In this document: in pieces, positions 8,154 through 18,326 of the stretch
How the letters are laid out: each line of letters starts with the position of its first letter
How positions within the stretch are numbered: position 1 is the stretch's first letter
Assembly (NCBI GenBank): GCA_050180485.1
Contig: JBFXED010000019.1
Location: 1-64,000 of the forward strand
Direction: 5' to 3'
DNA from: CADEGL01 sp050180485
GTDB taxonomy: Bacteria; Pseudomonadota; Alphaproteobacteria; CADEGL01
DNA: 64,000 bases
Translations under genes and position numbers: made by a program
Notes under the pieces: model-generated
Database searches by the model: none
What the model was told of the DNA's origin: nothing
Seen by the model: the letters and a program-made list of their open reading frames with translations, nothing else

Positions 8154-9044
8154 ATGGCTTCCATGGCGCTCTCGATCCCCGCCCTCGGTTCCGAAGGGCA
8201 TCTCTCGCGCTATCTCGGCGAAATCCGGAAGTTTCCGCTTCTGGAGCCGGAGGAAGAATTCATGCTGGCCAAGCGCTGGCGCGAGCACGGCGATAGCGAG
8301 GCCGCGCATCGCCTGGTGACCAGCCATCTGCGCCTCGTGGCCAAGATCGCCATGGGCTATCGCGGCTATGGCCTACCGTTGGCCGAGATCATCTCCGAGG
8401 GCAACGTCGGCCTGATGCAGGCCGTAAAGCGCTTCGACCCCGACCGCGGCTTCCGCCTGTCGACCTATGCCATGTGGTGGATCCGCGCCTCGATCCAGGA
8501 ATACATCCTGCACTCGTGGTCTCTTGTGAAACTGGGCACCACGGCCGCGCAGAAGAAGCTGTTCTTCAACCTGCGGCGCGCCAAGGCGCAGATGAAAGCG
8601 ATCGAGGACGGCGACCTCAAGCCCGAATCGGTCAAGAAGATCGCCCGGGAGCTGAACGTCACCGAGGACGAGGTGGTCTCGATGAACCGGCGCCTGTCCG
8701 GCCCTGACCACTCGCTGAACGCGCCCCTGCGTTCGGACGGCGAAGGTGCTGGCGAATGGCAGGACTGGCTGGTCGATGACCGCGACAACCAGGAGGTCAC
8801 GCTGGGTGAGAGCCAGGAGCTGAAGGACCGGCAGAAAATGCTGTCCAAGGCCATGGAGGTGCTCAACCCCCGCGAGAAGCGCATCCTGCAGGAGCGGCGG
8901 CTGAAGGACGATCCGGCGACGCTCGAGGATTTGTCGAGCGAGTTCAACATCTCGCGCGAACGCGTGCGGCAGATCGAGGTGCGCGCCTTCGAGAAGCTGC
9001 AGAAATCGATGCGTAAGATGGCCAACGCGCGGCCAGGCGCGTAA
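8154..9044 (+). CDS. rpoH: RNA polymerase heat-shock sigma factor RpoH (sigma-32)
   Basis: The protein has 296 residues with an AGGAG ribosome-binding site. Region 2 (about residues 50–120) contains LVTSHLRLVAKIAMGYRGYG and RFDPDRGFRLSTYAMWWIRASIQEYIL. The RpoH box QKKLFFNLRR (133–142), which distinguishes sigma-32 from housekeeping sigma factors and contacts core enzyme, is intact. Region 4 ends in ISRERVRQIEVRAFEKLQ, the -35-binding helix-turn-helix. It directs transcription of chaperone and protease genes; the ftsH gene in this window is a plausible target and its FtsH product a plausible degrader of RpoH, by analogy with E. coli. A strong bidirectional terminator follows. Confidence 0.96.
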   Translation: MASMALSIPALGSEGHLSRYLGEIRKFPLLEPEEEFMLAKRWREHGDSEAAHRLVTSHLRLVAKIAMGYRGYGLPLAEIISEGNVGLMQAVKRFDPDRGFRLSTYAMWWIRASIQEYILHSWSLVKLGTTAAQKKLFFNLRRAKAQMKAIEDGDLKPESVKKIARELNVTEDEVVSMNRRLSGPDHSLNAPLRSDGEGAGEWQDWLVDDRDNQEVTLGESQELKDRQKMLSKAMEVLNPREKRILQERRLKDDPATLEDLSSEFNISRERVRQIEVRAFEKLQKSMRKMANARPGA

Positions 9045-9059
9045 GCGCACGCTCTTTTT

Positions 9060-9170
9060 TTCGTTACCCCGGACTTGATCCGGAGTCCAGCGGCCAGCGA
9101 TAGTTGGCAAGAAACGCCCTTTAGGCACACTCCGCGTGACTGGATGCCGGATCAAGTCCGGCATAACGAA
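9060..9170. repeat. Intergenic inverted repeat (REP/palindromic type)
   Basis: The arm at 9060–9090 and the arm at 9140–9170 are near-perfect reverse complements: 27 of 31 positions agree, with cores CCGGACTTGATCCGG and CCGGATCAAGTCCGG. Each core is itself palindromic. They flank a 49-nt spacer containing no gene. Cores of this form are widespread intergenic repeats in alphaproteobacteria; here they lie between rpoH and the convergent aminotransferase. Confidence 0.75.
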
Positions 9171-9175
9171 TAAAA

Positions 9176-9213
9176 AAACCCTCTCTGCCGAAGCAGAGAG
9201 GGTTTCTTTTTTT
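9176..9213. terminator. Intrinsic terminator after rpoH, bidirectional
   Basis: A 13-bp perfect stem AAACCCTCTCTGC (9176–9188) / GCAGAGAGGGTTT (9193–9205) has a CGAA tetraloop. It is followed by C and seven T residues, and preceded by a run of A. It therefore works for rpoH on the plus strand and plausibly for the convergent aminotransferase on the minus strand. Confidence 0.9.
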
Positions 9214-9256
9214 CTCACCCCTCCGAAGGCCGAGGCGAGGTGGGCTTCTTAAGCGG

Positions 9257-10606
9257 CTATTTCGTCGCGGCGACCAGTGAATCCCGGATGATTGAGACGA
9301 TGCGGTCGATCGAGGATTCCGGCGTCATCAACGGCGGCGCGACGCAGATCGTGTCGCCGATAGCGGGATCGGCGCTGCCCGCGCGCACGCGGGTGAGCAG
9401 GCCGCGCGACATCGCTTCCTTCGTGAACTTGGGGCCAAGGCCGATGGCCGGCTTCTTCGTGTCCTTGCTCTCGACCAACTCGACGCCGCACATCATGCCC
9501 AGGCCACGCACGTCTCCGACGGCCGGGATGTCGCGCAGGGTCTCGAGGCCGGCCAATAGCTTCTTGCCCACCGTGGCGGCGCGGTCGACCAACTTCTCCT
9601 TCTCGATGATCTCGACGTTACGCAGGCCCACGGCGCAACAGACCGGATGGCCCGAATAGGTCGCCGCGTGCATGAACTTCTGGTCGGCCGGCGCGTCCTT
9701 GAGCGCCTGGTGAACACGCTTGGAGACCAGAACGCCGCCCAACGGCAGGTACGCGCTGGTGACGCCCTTGGCGAAGGTGGTGAGGTCCGGCTCGACGCCC
9801 CAATGCCCCGCCGCGAACCAGCGGCCCGTGCGGCCGAAACCCGTTATGACCTCGTCGGTGATCAGCAGGATATCGTGCTTGTCGCACAGTGCGCGCAGCT
9901 TGGGGAAATAGCTGGCGGGCGGAACGATCACGCCGCCGGCGCCCATCACGGGCTCAGCGATGACGGCGGCCACCGTGTCGGCGCCCTCCTTTTGGATCGC
10001 AGCGTCCAGCGCCTCGACCGCGCCGATGCCCGCGTCGCCGTTACCGGGCCAGCGATACTGGTAGGGTGCCGCGGTCTGATGGAAGTTCGGCACCAGGGGC
10101 CCGAACATCTTGTGGAACACGCTCATGCCCGTGGCGCTCATGGCGGCCATGGTCAGGCCGTGATAGGCGTGGACGCGCGAGAAGACCTTCACCTTGTTCG
10201 GCTTGCCGTGCAGCTTCCAATAGAAGCGCGCCATCTTGAATGCGGACTCGTTCGATTCGGCGCCCGCCGTGGTGAAGTAGACGGCCGTGGTGTTGCCGTA
10301 GGCCACGCTGACCAGCTTTTCCGCGAGCTTCGCCGCCGGTGGGTTGGTGGCACCTGAATAGGCCGAGGCGAAGCCAAGCTTCGCCATCTGCTCGGCGGCG
10401 ATGTCGCCCAGCTCCTTGCGGCCGTGGCCCGCGTTGACGTTCCACAGGCCCGAGAGGCCATCAATATATTCCTTGCCGCTCGCATCGCGCAGCATCTCGC
10501 CGCGCCCTTCGACCACCACCAAGGGCTGCTCGTTGTCCTTGGTGAAGTGCAATGGGTGGACGATGTGCTGCTGGGTCGCCTGGATGATCTCGCGCGCGCC
10601 TTCCAT
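9257..10606 (-). CDS. Class III PLP aminotransferase (omega-amino acid:pyruvate type)
   Basis: The protein has 449 residues. The fold-type I class III signature ITDEVITGFGRTGRWFA supplies Asp251 (pyridine N contact), and TFAKGVTSAYLPLGG supplies the Schiff-base Lys280. TTAGAESNESAFKMARFY binds the cofactor phosphate. GLWNVNAGHG and the length are typical of pyruvate-dependent amine or gamma-aminobutyrate/putrescine transaminases rather than of BioA or ornithine aminotransferase, but the amino donor cannot be fixed from sequence. It is flanked by the rpoH terminator downstream and 246 nt without a gene upstream, so it is probably transcribed alone. Confidence 0.85.
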   Translation of the reverse strand: MEGAREIIQATQQHIVHPLHFTKDNEQPLVVVEGRGEMLRDASGKEYIDGLSGLWNVNAGHGRKELGDIAAEQMAKLGFASAYSGATNPPAAKLAEKLVSVAYGNTTAVYFTTAGAESNESAFKMARFYWKLHGKPNKVKVFSRVHAYHGLTMAAMSATGMSVFHKMFGPLVPNFHQTAAPYQYRWPGNGDAGIGAVEALDAAIQKEGADTVAAVIAEPVMGAGGVIVPPASYFPKLRALCDKHDILLITDEVITGFGRTGRWFAAGHWGVEPDLTTFAKGVTSAYLPLGGVLVSKRVHQALKDAPADQKFMHAATYSGHPVCCAVGLRNVEIIEKEKLVDRAATVGKKLLAGLETLRDIPAVGDVRGLGMMCGVELVESKDTKKPAIGLGPKFTKEAMSRGLLTRVRAGSADPAIGDTICVAPPLMTPESSIDRIVSIIRDSLVAATK

Positions 10607-10797
10607 GTGACGGTCTCCCTCCCGGTGGCGTTGGCGGCACGGGCCATTCCGGCCGCGTCCGCATGGTCAGGGGGAAATGCTAGAGCATGAGCGCGGGCGA
10701 AACCACCCGCGGGGAATTTGCGGTTTCAGGGGCTGAAAAAAGTGTTTTCCTCGGCGCGGAAATCGCGCGCCATCAGCGCGTTTATTACCCCCTCCCC

Positions 10798-10819
10798 TTC
10801 CCTCATTGGGTGGAGGGAA
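10798..10819. repeat. G/C-homopurine inverted repeat downstream of purA
   Basis: TTCCCTC (10798–10804) pairs with GAGGGAA (10813–10819) around an 8-nt loop. Additional CCCCTTCC/GGGGAAGG complementarity lies outside, giving a longer imperfect hairpin spanning about 10789–10831. It lies just beyond the purA stop on the minus strand but is not followed by a T run there, so it may be a processing or REP-type structure rather than a classical terminator. The rest of 10607–10852 holds nothing I recognise as a gene. Confidence 0.45.
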
Positions 10820-10852
10820 CCGGGGAAGGGGTCGAAAAAGCGCGGCCCGTCT

Positions 10853-12145
<1,293 letters not shown>

Positions 12146-12157
12146 TCTCGCTTTCCT

Positions 12158-13348
12158 CTATTTCGCCGTGGCGACGATCTTGCCGTCGACCAGGGCATGG
12201 GCGCAGCCCACCCGGATGGCCTCCCGCTTGGCATCCTGTACGGACGCGAGCCCGGCCACCACGGCCCAGCCGTCGATGCGCAGCCGGCGCGCGGTTTCGG
12301 GCGGCGTCCCCATCGGCACGAACAGACGCCGCGCCGGTTCGGGATCGGGCAGCGCCTCGAGCACCGTTTCCATCGCCAGGGTGAAGCCGGTGGCGGGCTC
12401 GCCCGCGCCCACCGTCTCGCCGGCACCCTTGGCGCGGCGCGCGAAGGGCGCGCCCGCGACATAGCGCCCGCCCCGCCCCAGCTCTCCCCGCACGCCCGGA
12501 ACGAAGAGCGAGAAGCTGACACCCGTGTGATATTCGAAGCCGCGATTCTCGACCGGATCGACGGTCAGGTCGAGTACGGGCATCTCGGCGCGGACAAGGC
12601 GCACCACCTCGGACAGATGATTGGCTTCGGCCTTTACCGGACGCGGCAGGTCGAGCTTCTGTAGCGCGGCCAGCGCCTGGTCGGCCGGCCCCGCCGCGGC
12701 CAGCAGCGCGCCGAATAGCTTGGCGTGTGGACCGGTGGCCGCGGCCACGCGCGCGGCGTCCTTGTGGTCGAGCGCATCGCGCAGATCTTCTGCGCCGCCG
12801 TCCTTGTCCATCCCGAGCGCCGAAACCAGCGCCGGCACCAGGCGCGGCGAGGTCAGGTCGACTGACAGGTTGTTAACACCGAAAGCGCCCAGCGCCTCGG
12901 CGGCCATGGAAATGACCTCTGCATCGGCCTCGGCCGAAGCCGCGCCGATCAGTTCCACGCCGACCTGGCACAATTGCCGCTCGGGCACGAGTTGACTGCC
13001 ACGCACGCGCAAGACTTCGCCCGCATAGGACAGACGCAAGGGCCGCGGCGCGCCGGCTAGGCGCGTGGCGGCGATACGGGCGATCTGAAGCGTGATATCC
13101 GCGCGCACGCCCATCATGCGCTGGGACACCGGATCCATTAGGCGGAAGGTCTGGCCGCCCATGGCCGCGCCAGAGCCAGCCAACAGGCTTTCCTCGAACT
13201 CGACCAGCGGCGGACGCACGCGCTCGTAGCCGTGCGCGGCGAACTGCGCCAACAACGCCTCCACGACGCGCGCCTCATGGGCGGCCTCCGGCGGCAGGAC
13301 ATCACGCAGTCCTGCAGGCAAAAGCGCGTTGGTCGCTTTCTCGGCCAT
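12158..13348 (-). CDS. hisZ: ATP phosphoribosyltransferase regulatory subunit HisZ
   Basis: The protein has 396 residues from ATG 13348; a GTG three codons earlier is an alternative. It is a class II aminoacyl-tRNA synthetase-like paralogue of HisRS. LPAGLRDVLPPEA opens the domain, FRLMDPVSQRMMGVRADITLQIARI resembles motif 2, and GVELIGAASAEADAEVI and YHTGVSFSLFVPGV are typical of HisZ. The C-terminal anticodon-binding domain of true HisRS is absent. HisZ activates the short form of HisG in histidine biosynthesis; hisG is not in this window. It is translated just ahead of purA. Confidence 0.9.
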   Translation of the reverse strand: MAEKATNALLPAGLRDVLPPEAAHEARVVEALLAQFAAHGYERVRPPLVEFEESLLAGSGAAMGGQTFRLMDPVSQRMMGVRADITLQIARIAATRLAGAPRPLRLSYAGEVLRVRGSQLVPERQLCQVGVELIGAASAEADAEVISMAAEALGAFGVNNLSVDLTSPRLVPALVSALGMDKDGGAEDLRDALDHKDAARVAAATGPHAKLFGALLAAAGPADQALAALQKLDLPRPVKAEANHLSEVVRLVRAEMPVLDLTVDPVENRGFEYHTGVSFSLFVPGVRGELGRGGRYVAGAPFARRAKGAGETVGAGEPATGFTLAMETVLEALPDPEPARRLFVPMGTPPETARRLRIDGWAVVAGLASVQDAKREAIRVGCAHALVDGKIVATAK

Positions 13349-13414
13349 GGTCGTCACAGTCTGGGGAACCGCACCGGGCCATGATGGAGCCCTTGCGGTA
13401 ACTCGCTTAATTAA

Positions 13415-13440
13415 CCGTTTTCGGCCCCGCCGGCAAACGG
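13415..13440 (-). terminator. Possible weak terminator after the enolase-superfamily gene
   Basis: CCGTTT (13415–13420) and AAACGG (13435–13440) are perfect complements with an inner CGG/CCG pairing. On the minus strand the hairpin lies 22 nt past the stop of the enolase-superfamily gene and is followed by TTAATTAAG, a short and imperfect T tract. A weak intrinsic terminator is plausible but unproven. Confidence 0.3.
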
Positions 13441-13462
13441 ATTTGTCTTATCCCCCAGGCCT

Positions 13463-14566
13463 TTAGGCGATCTCCAGGACGGGCTTGCCCAGGACGTCCA
13501 TGCGCGGCTTGATGCCCAGGCCCGGTGCCGTGGAAGCCGCCATCTTGCCCTGCTCACGTTTGGGGGCGCCCTCGGCCGTGGAGACGGTGACGTAGCTGTT
13601 GAAGTCCGTCGCAGCCAAGCGCAGCTCCTCCGGTGTGGAGTGCGCAAAATGCGCGATAGCCGCCGTGGTGATGTCGCCGCCCCAGCTGTCCTCCAGGATC
13701 ATGGCGATGCCCAGATGCACGCACAGGTCGCGAATCTGCTTGGCCTTGGTCAGGCCGCCGACCTTGGAGATCTTGATATTGATGCAGTCGGCCGCGCCGT
13801 CCTGATGCAAACGCAACAGCATGTCGATGCCGTCGATATTCTCATCCAGGATGAAGGGGTGATTGGTGCGCCGGCGGATAGCCACCGATTCCTCGTAGGA
13901 CAGGCACGGCTGCTCGATATAGACGTCCACGTCATGCACCGCGCGCACCACCCGCGCGGCCTGGTGCATCAGCCAGCCGGTGTTGGCGTCGGCCACCAGC
14001 GTGTCGCGCGGCTGCAGCTCGGCGCGCGTCGCGCGGATGCGCTCGATATCGTCATCGGGGTTGCCACCGACCTTGAGCTGGAACTTCCTATAGCCCTCGC
14101 CACGATACTGACGCACGCGCGCGGCCATCTTTTCCGGCGCCTCCTGCGAGATCGCGCGATAGAGGTCGATCGTTTCGCCAAAGCGGCCGCCCATCAGCAC
14201 GCAGACCGGCTGCCCTGAGATCTGGCCCAGAATGTCCCAGCAGGCCATGTCCAGGGCGCTTTTCACATAAGGATGGCCTTTCAGGGCCAAATCCATCGCG
14301 CGGTTGATGGCTGCGATCTGGCGTGGGTCCGCGCCGATCAGATGCGGCCCCAACTCCTGGATGCCCACGCGCGCACCGGCCGCAAAGGCCGGCAGATAGA
14401 ATGGGCCCAACGGGCACACTTCGCCCCAGCCCGTGACGCCCGCATCGGTTTCGATGGAAACGACGGTGCTGTCGAACACCGACACCGACTTTCCACCGGA
14501 CCAGTTGTAGCGTCCCTCGTGCAAGGGTAACTCGACACGATAGCCACGGATGCGCTTGATCTTCAC
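13463..14566 (-). CDS. Mandelate racemase/muconate lactonizing enzyme family protein
   Basis: The protein has 367 residues from a GTG at 14566 with an AGGGGGA ribosome-binding site. The N-terminal capping domain is followed by the enolase-superfamily barrel. FQLKVGG carries the catalytic Lys region, VADANTGW the first metal Asp, VYIEQPC the Glu, LDENIDG the third ligand, and IKISKVGGLTKAK the opposite-face Lys. EDSWGGDITTAA matches amino-acid epimerase or hydroxyproline-type members. It probably racemises or dehydrates a carboxylate substrate by alpha-proton abstraction. Relatives include dipeptide epimerases, cis-3-hydroxyproline dehydratase and proline-betaine epimerase; which one cannot be decided here. 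No transporter sits beside it to help. Confidence 0.85.
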   Translation of the reverse strand: MKIKRIRGYRVELPLHEGRYNWSGGKSVSVFDSTVVSIETDAGVTGWGEVCPLGPFYLPAFAAGARVGIQELGPHLIGADPRQIAAINRAMDLALKGHPYVKSALDMACWDILGQISGQPVCVLMGGRFGETIDLYRAISQEAPEKMAARVRQYRGEGYRKFQLKVGGNPDDDIERIRATRAELQPRDTLVADANTGWLMHQAARVVRAVHDVDVYIEQPCLSYEESVAIRRRTNHPFILDENIDGIDMLLRLHQDGAADCINIKISKVGGLTKAKQIRDLCVHLGIAMILEDSWGGDITTAAIAHFAHSTPEELRLAATDFNSYVTVSTAEGAPKREQGKMAASTAPGLGIKPRMDVLGKPVLEIA

Positions 14567-14653
14567 CGGAAATCCCCCTGGGCCGAAGGCATGGAAAAAC
14601 GGCCCAGACCTTAGCAAAAAGGTCTCCAGTCCGTCACGCGCCAGGGGCGCCCG

Positions 14654-16321
14654 TTAGTTCAAGATCCGCGTCTGGGGAAACCAGATTTCCGCGGTGGTGC
14701 CCACATCCTTCACGCTTTCGATCCGGATGGTGCCGCCATGAAGTTCCATCAGGCGCTTGCTGATGGCTAAGCCTAAGCCTGTCCCCTCATAGCCGCGCGC
14801 GTGACTGGCGTCGCTCTGCCAAAAGGGTTCGCCTACTCGCTCTAGCTGGTCAGCAGCAATACCGACGCCCGTATCGGACACTGACAATACTACGCCGTCC
14901 CCCGGATCACGGGCGGTCGAGATGACGACGGTGCCGCCGACTTTTGTGAATTTCACGGCGTTGGAGAGAAGATTGAGCACGACCTGCTTGATGGCCCGCT
15001 GGTCGCCTCGGATAGCCGGCACCGTGCCATCCAACCGCTTAACGATATTCACGCCGCCGTCGCGCGCGCGACATGCAACAATCGCGAGGCAAGATTCGGC
15101 GACCTTAGCCAAGGATGTCTTCTCTTCCATGAGGTCGTAGCGACCCGCCTCGATCTTCGACATGTCGAGCACGTCGTTGATCAGATCGAGAAGATGGCTG
15201 CCGCTGTCGTGGATGAGCTTAGCGTAATCCCGATAGGTCTGTAGAGAAGCCACCGTGCCCGGATCATCGCGCATAATTTCGGCCAGACCCAAGACCGCAT
15301 GAAGGGGCGTGCGAAGCTCGTGGCTGATATTGGCCAAGAACGCCGACTTCGCCCGGTTGGCCGCCTCGGCGGCGTCCTTGGAAAGGATTAGCTCGCTCTC
15401 GCGCTTCTTCAAAGCGGTGATGTCCGTCTGCAAACTGATCAGCCCGCCACCCGGAGTGCGCCGCTCCGAAAACTGCATCCATCGCCCGCCCGCCATGCGC
15501 CGGATGATGGGCTCGCCGGGATTCCGGAAGCTTTTGAGGCGATCCTGAATGAACGCCTCCTTATCCATCCCCGGGGAAATCTGGCACGACTGTCCCCGCT
15601 CGACCGAGGCGCGCAGGACGTCTTCGTACTTCACGCCCGGCCGGTGCATATCCGCAATATCCGGGTAGAACTCCAGATAGCGGCTATTGGCGACGACGAA
15701 GCGATCCTGGTCATCATAGACCACGATACCTTCGGAGCTGCTTTCAATGGCTTCGACCAACAGCTGCTCCGCCTGACGCTCACGGTGCATGGCATCGAGC
15801 CGTGCCTCCTCAGCACGCTTGTGTTCGGTGACATCGATATAGAGCGCCACGAACCCGCCGGCCGGCAGTGGGCGGTCGCGAACCTCGATTACCGTTCCGT
15901 CCGGCCGCTTGCGTTCGAACCGGCGAGGCTCCAAGCGTTTGAGGGATTCCATGCGCGCACGAACGAGATCCTCGATGTTGCTGTCGGTCCCGAACTCGCC
16001 AAGCTTCGCGCCGTGCCGAACGATATCCTCGAATGGGATACCCCGCCGCATGAGTGAGGGGGGAAGTCGGAACAGGTCGACGAATTTCTGATTCCAGGCG
16101 ACCATCCGAAGATCGCCGTCAACCATGGCGATGGCCTCGCTCATGTGCTCGAAGGTCGCTTCCAGATGCGCGGTTTCGCGCCGGAGCGCATCTTCGATCC
16201 GGCGCAGATTTCCAGCCTCCTGCCCGAATCGGAACAGGTTCCGAAAAACGTCGAGCAAAGCACGCCACGACTTCGCCGGAAGCGCGTTCGCCTCAGGTAG
16301 AACCTCGATTCCTCGGTCCAC
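14654..16321 (-). CDS. PAS–PAS sensor histidine kinase (soluble)
   Basis: The protein has 555 residues from a GTG start. Two PAS domains (about 50–165 and 183–305) lack transmembrane segments, so sensing is cytoplasmic. The dimerisation domain contains FLANISHELRTPLHAVLG, with the phospho-acceptor His334. The ATPase domain has the N box NLLSNAVKFT (450–459), G1 DTGVGI (483–488), F box EPFWQ (498–502) and G2 GTGLGL (513–518). All catalytic motifs are intact. No response regulator is adjacent, so this is an orphan kinase. Codon use is less GC-biased than in neighbours, with TTA and CTA present. A decayed paralogue lies directly upstream. Confidence 0.92.
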   Translation of the reverse strand: MDRGIEVLPEANALPAKSWRALLDVFRNLFRFGQEAGNLRRIEDALRRETAHLEATFEHMSEAIAMVDGDLRMVAWNQKFVDLFRLPPSLMRRGIPFEDIVRHGAKLGEFGTDSNIEDLVRARMESLKRLEPRRFERKRPDGTVIEVRDRPLPAGGFVALYIDVTEHKRAEEARLDAMHRERQAEQLLVEAIESSSEGIVVYDDQDRFVVANSRYLEFYPDIADMHRPGVKYEDVLRASVERGQSCQISPGMDKEAFIQDRLKSFRNPGEPIIRRMAGGRWMQFSERRTPGGGLISLQTDITALKKRESELILSKDAAEAANRAKSAFLANISHELRTPLHAVLGLAEIMRDDPGTVASLQTYRDYAKLIHDSGSHLLDLINDVLDMSKIEAGRYDLMEEKTSLAKVAESCLAIVACRARDGGVNIVKRLDGTVPAIRGDQRAIKQVVLNLLSNAVKFTKVGGTVVISTARDPGDGVVLSVSDTGVGIAADQLERVGEPFWQSDASHARGYEGTGLGLAISKRLMELHGGTIRIESVKDVGTTAEIWFPQTRILN

Positions 16322-16396
16322 CGCGCAAGCCCCAGTTGCCCTCCTTATTGTCGTTGAAGGGCAAAAAGGTGCAAGAACCTTATAGGCGCGGAGTTC

Positions 16397-16640
16397 TTAG
16401 GTTTTTAGAAGGTCAGCCTCCCAAAAGGGGCGCGTGTGGCTATCGTCGGCTTGCCAGAACGGCTCGGTGAGGTGCGGCAGCTGCGACGTGCGAAGCTCGT
16501 AGCTGATGTTGGCAGGTGCGCAGCATCCATGCCTAGAAACGACCAGGCCGTGAGCGCCGCAACGAGGAGCGCGACCCCCGCCATGAACGCCAGCAAAGCA
16601 CGGCGCAGCTTCGCAAGCAGCGCGGCGGGCTCCGATCAGG
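16397..16640 (-). pseudogene. Relic of a histidine kinase paralogous to the adjacent gene
   Basis: On the minus strand the frame ending at TAA 16397–16399 reads ANISYELRTS, an H-box with His changed to Tyr. It runs directly into EPFWQADDSHTR, which matches EPFWQSDASHAR of the ATPase domain of the neighbouring kinase. About 160 residues that should separate these motifs are missing. Further 5' and in another frame, AKLRRALLAFM resembles AKSWRALLDVF at the N-terminus of the intact kinase, and the two stretches are also similar at DNA level. The pattern fits a tandem copy reduced by internal deletions and a frameshift. It fills most of the 426-nt gap 16322–16747; the remaining 16641–16747 shows nothing recognisable. 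Confidence 0.6.
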
Positions 16641-16747
16641 ACGTGCTATGCGGGTTCAATGACGGGCGCCTCGGATGCTCGTCGCAATCTCGACACCAGA
16701 TCAGAGCAAGGCTTGAACCTTACTGTGACACTACCGTGAACGGCGTC

Positions 16748-18325
16748 TTAGAAGGACAGCAGCCTCGCCTGCACGATACCAGGTAGGGCGCGCAGCCGCG
16801 TTAGGGCATCGTCCGACATGCGTTCGTCGACGCCCAGCAGCGCCAGCGCCCCGCCGCCCTTGGCCTGCCGGCCCAGGTTGAACGTCGCGATGTTGACCCC
16901 GCTCTCGCCAAGCAGCGTGCCGATGCGCCCGATCGTGCCCGGCGTGTCCTGGTTCCGGATATAGACCATGTGCGGCATGATTTCGGCCTCGACCGGGATG
17001 TCCTCGATCCGCACGATGCGCGGACGCCCGCCACCGAACAGCGTGCCGGCCACCGACTGGCGGCCATCGGCCGTCTCGACCGTCAGGGAAACCAAGGTCT
17101 GATAGTTCTCGTCCTGGTCGCGGACGACTTCCTTGACCTCGATTCCGCGCGAACGCGCGATGACGGGTGCGTTCACCATGTTCACGGCATCAAGCAAGGG
17201 CGTCAGCAGCCCCTGCAGCAACATGGCCGTGAGGGGCCGCGTGTTCAGCTCCGCCACATGGCCCGCATACTCGACCGTCGCAGATTTGAGGCCGGACTGA
17301 ACGAGCTGGCCGACGAGGCTGCCGACCTGCCCGGCCAGCATCATGTACGGGCGCAGCTTGACGGCATCCTCGGCGCTGACCGACGGCATATTGACCGCGC
17401 TGGTCACCGCCCCCGTCAGCAGGAAGTCGGACATCTGTTCGGCAATCTGGACCGCCACGTTCTCCTGCGCCTCAGCCGTGGACGCACCGAGATGCGGCGT
17501 CGCCACCACGTTCGGATGACCGAACAGGGAATTCGTTTTCGCGGGCTCGACGGAGAACACGTCGAGCGCCGCGCCGGCGACGTGACCGTCGTCGAGCGCG
17601 GCCTTCAACTCATCCTCGACAACGAGGCCGCCGCGCGCGCAATTGATGATGCGTACGCCGCGCTTCATCAGCGCGATGGACTTAGCGCCGATGATGCCGC
17701 GCGTCGAATCCGTCAGCGGCACATGCAAGGTGATGAAGTCGGCGCGCTTGAACAGATCCTCCAGCGCCACGGCCTCGATACCCAGGACGGCCGCACGCTC
17801 AGGCGACAGATACGGATCGTAGCCGATCACCTTCATCTTCAGGCCCAGGGCGCGGTCCGCCACGATGGAGCCGATATTGCCGCAGCCGATGACGCCGAGC
17901 GTCTTGCCGGTCAACTCGACGCCCATGAAACGGCTCTTCTCCCACTTTCCGGCCTGGGTCGAGCGGTCGGCGGATGGGATCTGCCGCGCCAGCGCAAACA
18001 GAAGCGCCAGCGCATGCTCGGCCGTCGTGACAGAATTGCCGTGCGGCGTGTTCATCACCACGACGCCCCGCGCGGTCGCGGCGGGCACGTCGATATTGTC
18101 GACGCCGATACCCGCGCGGCCGACGATCTTGAGACGCTTGGCGTGCGCCATCACATCGGCAGTGACTTGCGTCGACGAACGCACGGCCAGCCCGTCATAG
18201 TCGCCGATCACGGCGGCGAACTGCTCCGGTGTCAGATCCGTGCGGACATCGGCCTCGATACCGCGCGCGGTGAAGATGCGCGCCGCCTTGGCGCTCAGCT
18301 TATCGGCAATCAGAACCTTGGTCAT
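16748..18325 (-). CDS. serA: D-3-phosphoglycerate dehydrogenase
   Basis: The protein has 525 residues, the long alphaproteobacterial form. The Rossmann motif GVIGCGNIGSIVADRA (residues ~144–159) binds NAD. Arg231 (NCARGG), Glu260 and His278 (ATPHLGAST) form the catalytic triad region. An intervening ASB-like domain precedes a C-terminal ACT domain from about residue 455 (VYIRNQDTPGTIGRIGTLL), where serine feedback would act. It oxidises 3-phosphoglycerate to phosphohydroxypyruvate. It starts 1 nt after the serC stop, with its GGAGG inside the end of serC, so the two genes are translationally linked. Confidence 0.96.
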   Translation of the reverse strand: MTKVLIADKLSAKAARIFTARGIEADVRTDLTPEQFAAVIGDYDGLAVRSSTQVTADVMAHAKRLKIVGRAGIGVDNIDVPAATARGVVVMNTPHGNSVTTAEHALALLFALARQIPSADRSTQAGKWEKSRFMGVELTGKTLGVIGCGNIGSIVADRALGLKMKVIGYDPYLSPERAAVLGIEAVALEDLFKRADFITLHVPLTDSTRGIIGAKSIALMKRGVRIINCARGGLVVEDELKAALDDGHVAGAALDVFSVEPAKTNSLFGHPNVVATPHLGASTAEAQENVAVQIAEQMSDFLLTGAVTSAVNMPSVSAEDAVKLRPYMMLAGQVGSLVGQLVQSGLKSATVEYAGHVAELNTRPLTAMLLQGLLTPLLDAVNMVNAPVIARSRGIEVKEVVRDQDENYQTLVSLTVETADGRQSVAGTLFGGGRPRIVRIEDIPVEAEIMPHMVYIRNQDTPGTIGRIGTLLGESGVNIATFNLGRQAKGGGALALLGVDERMSDDALTRLRALPGIVQARLLSF

Positions 18326-18326
18326 A

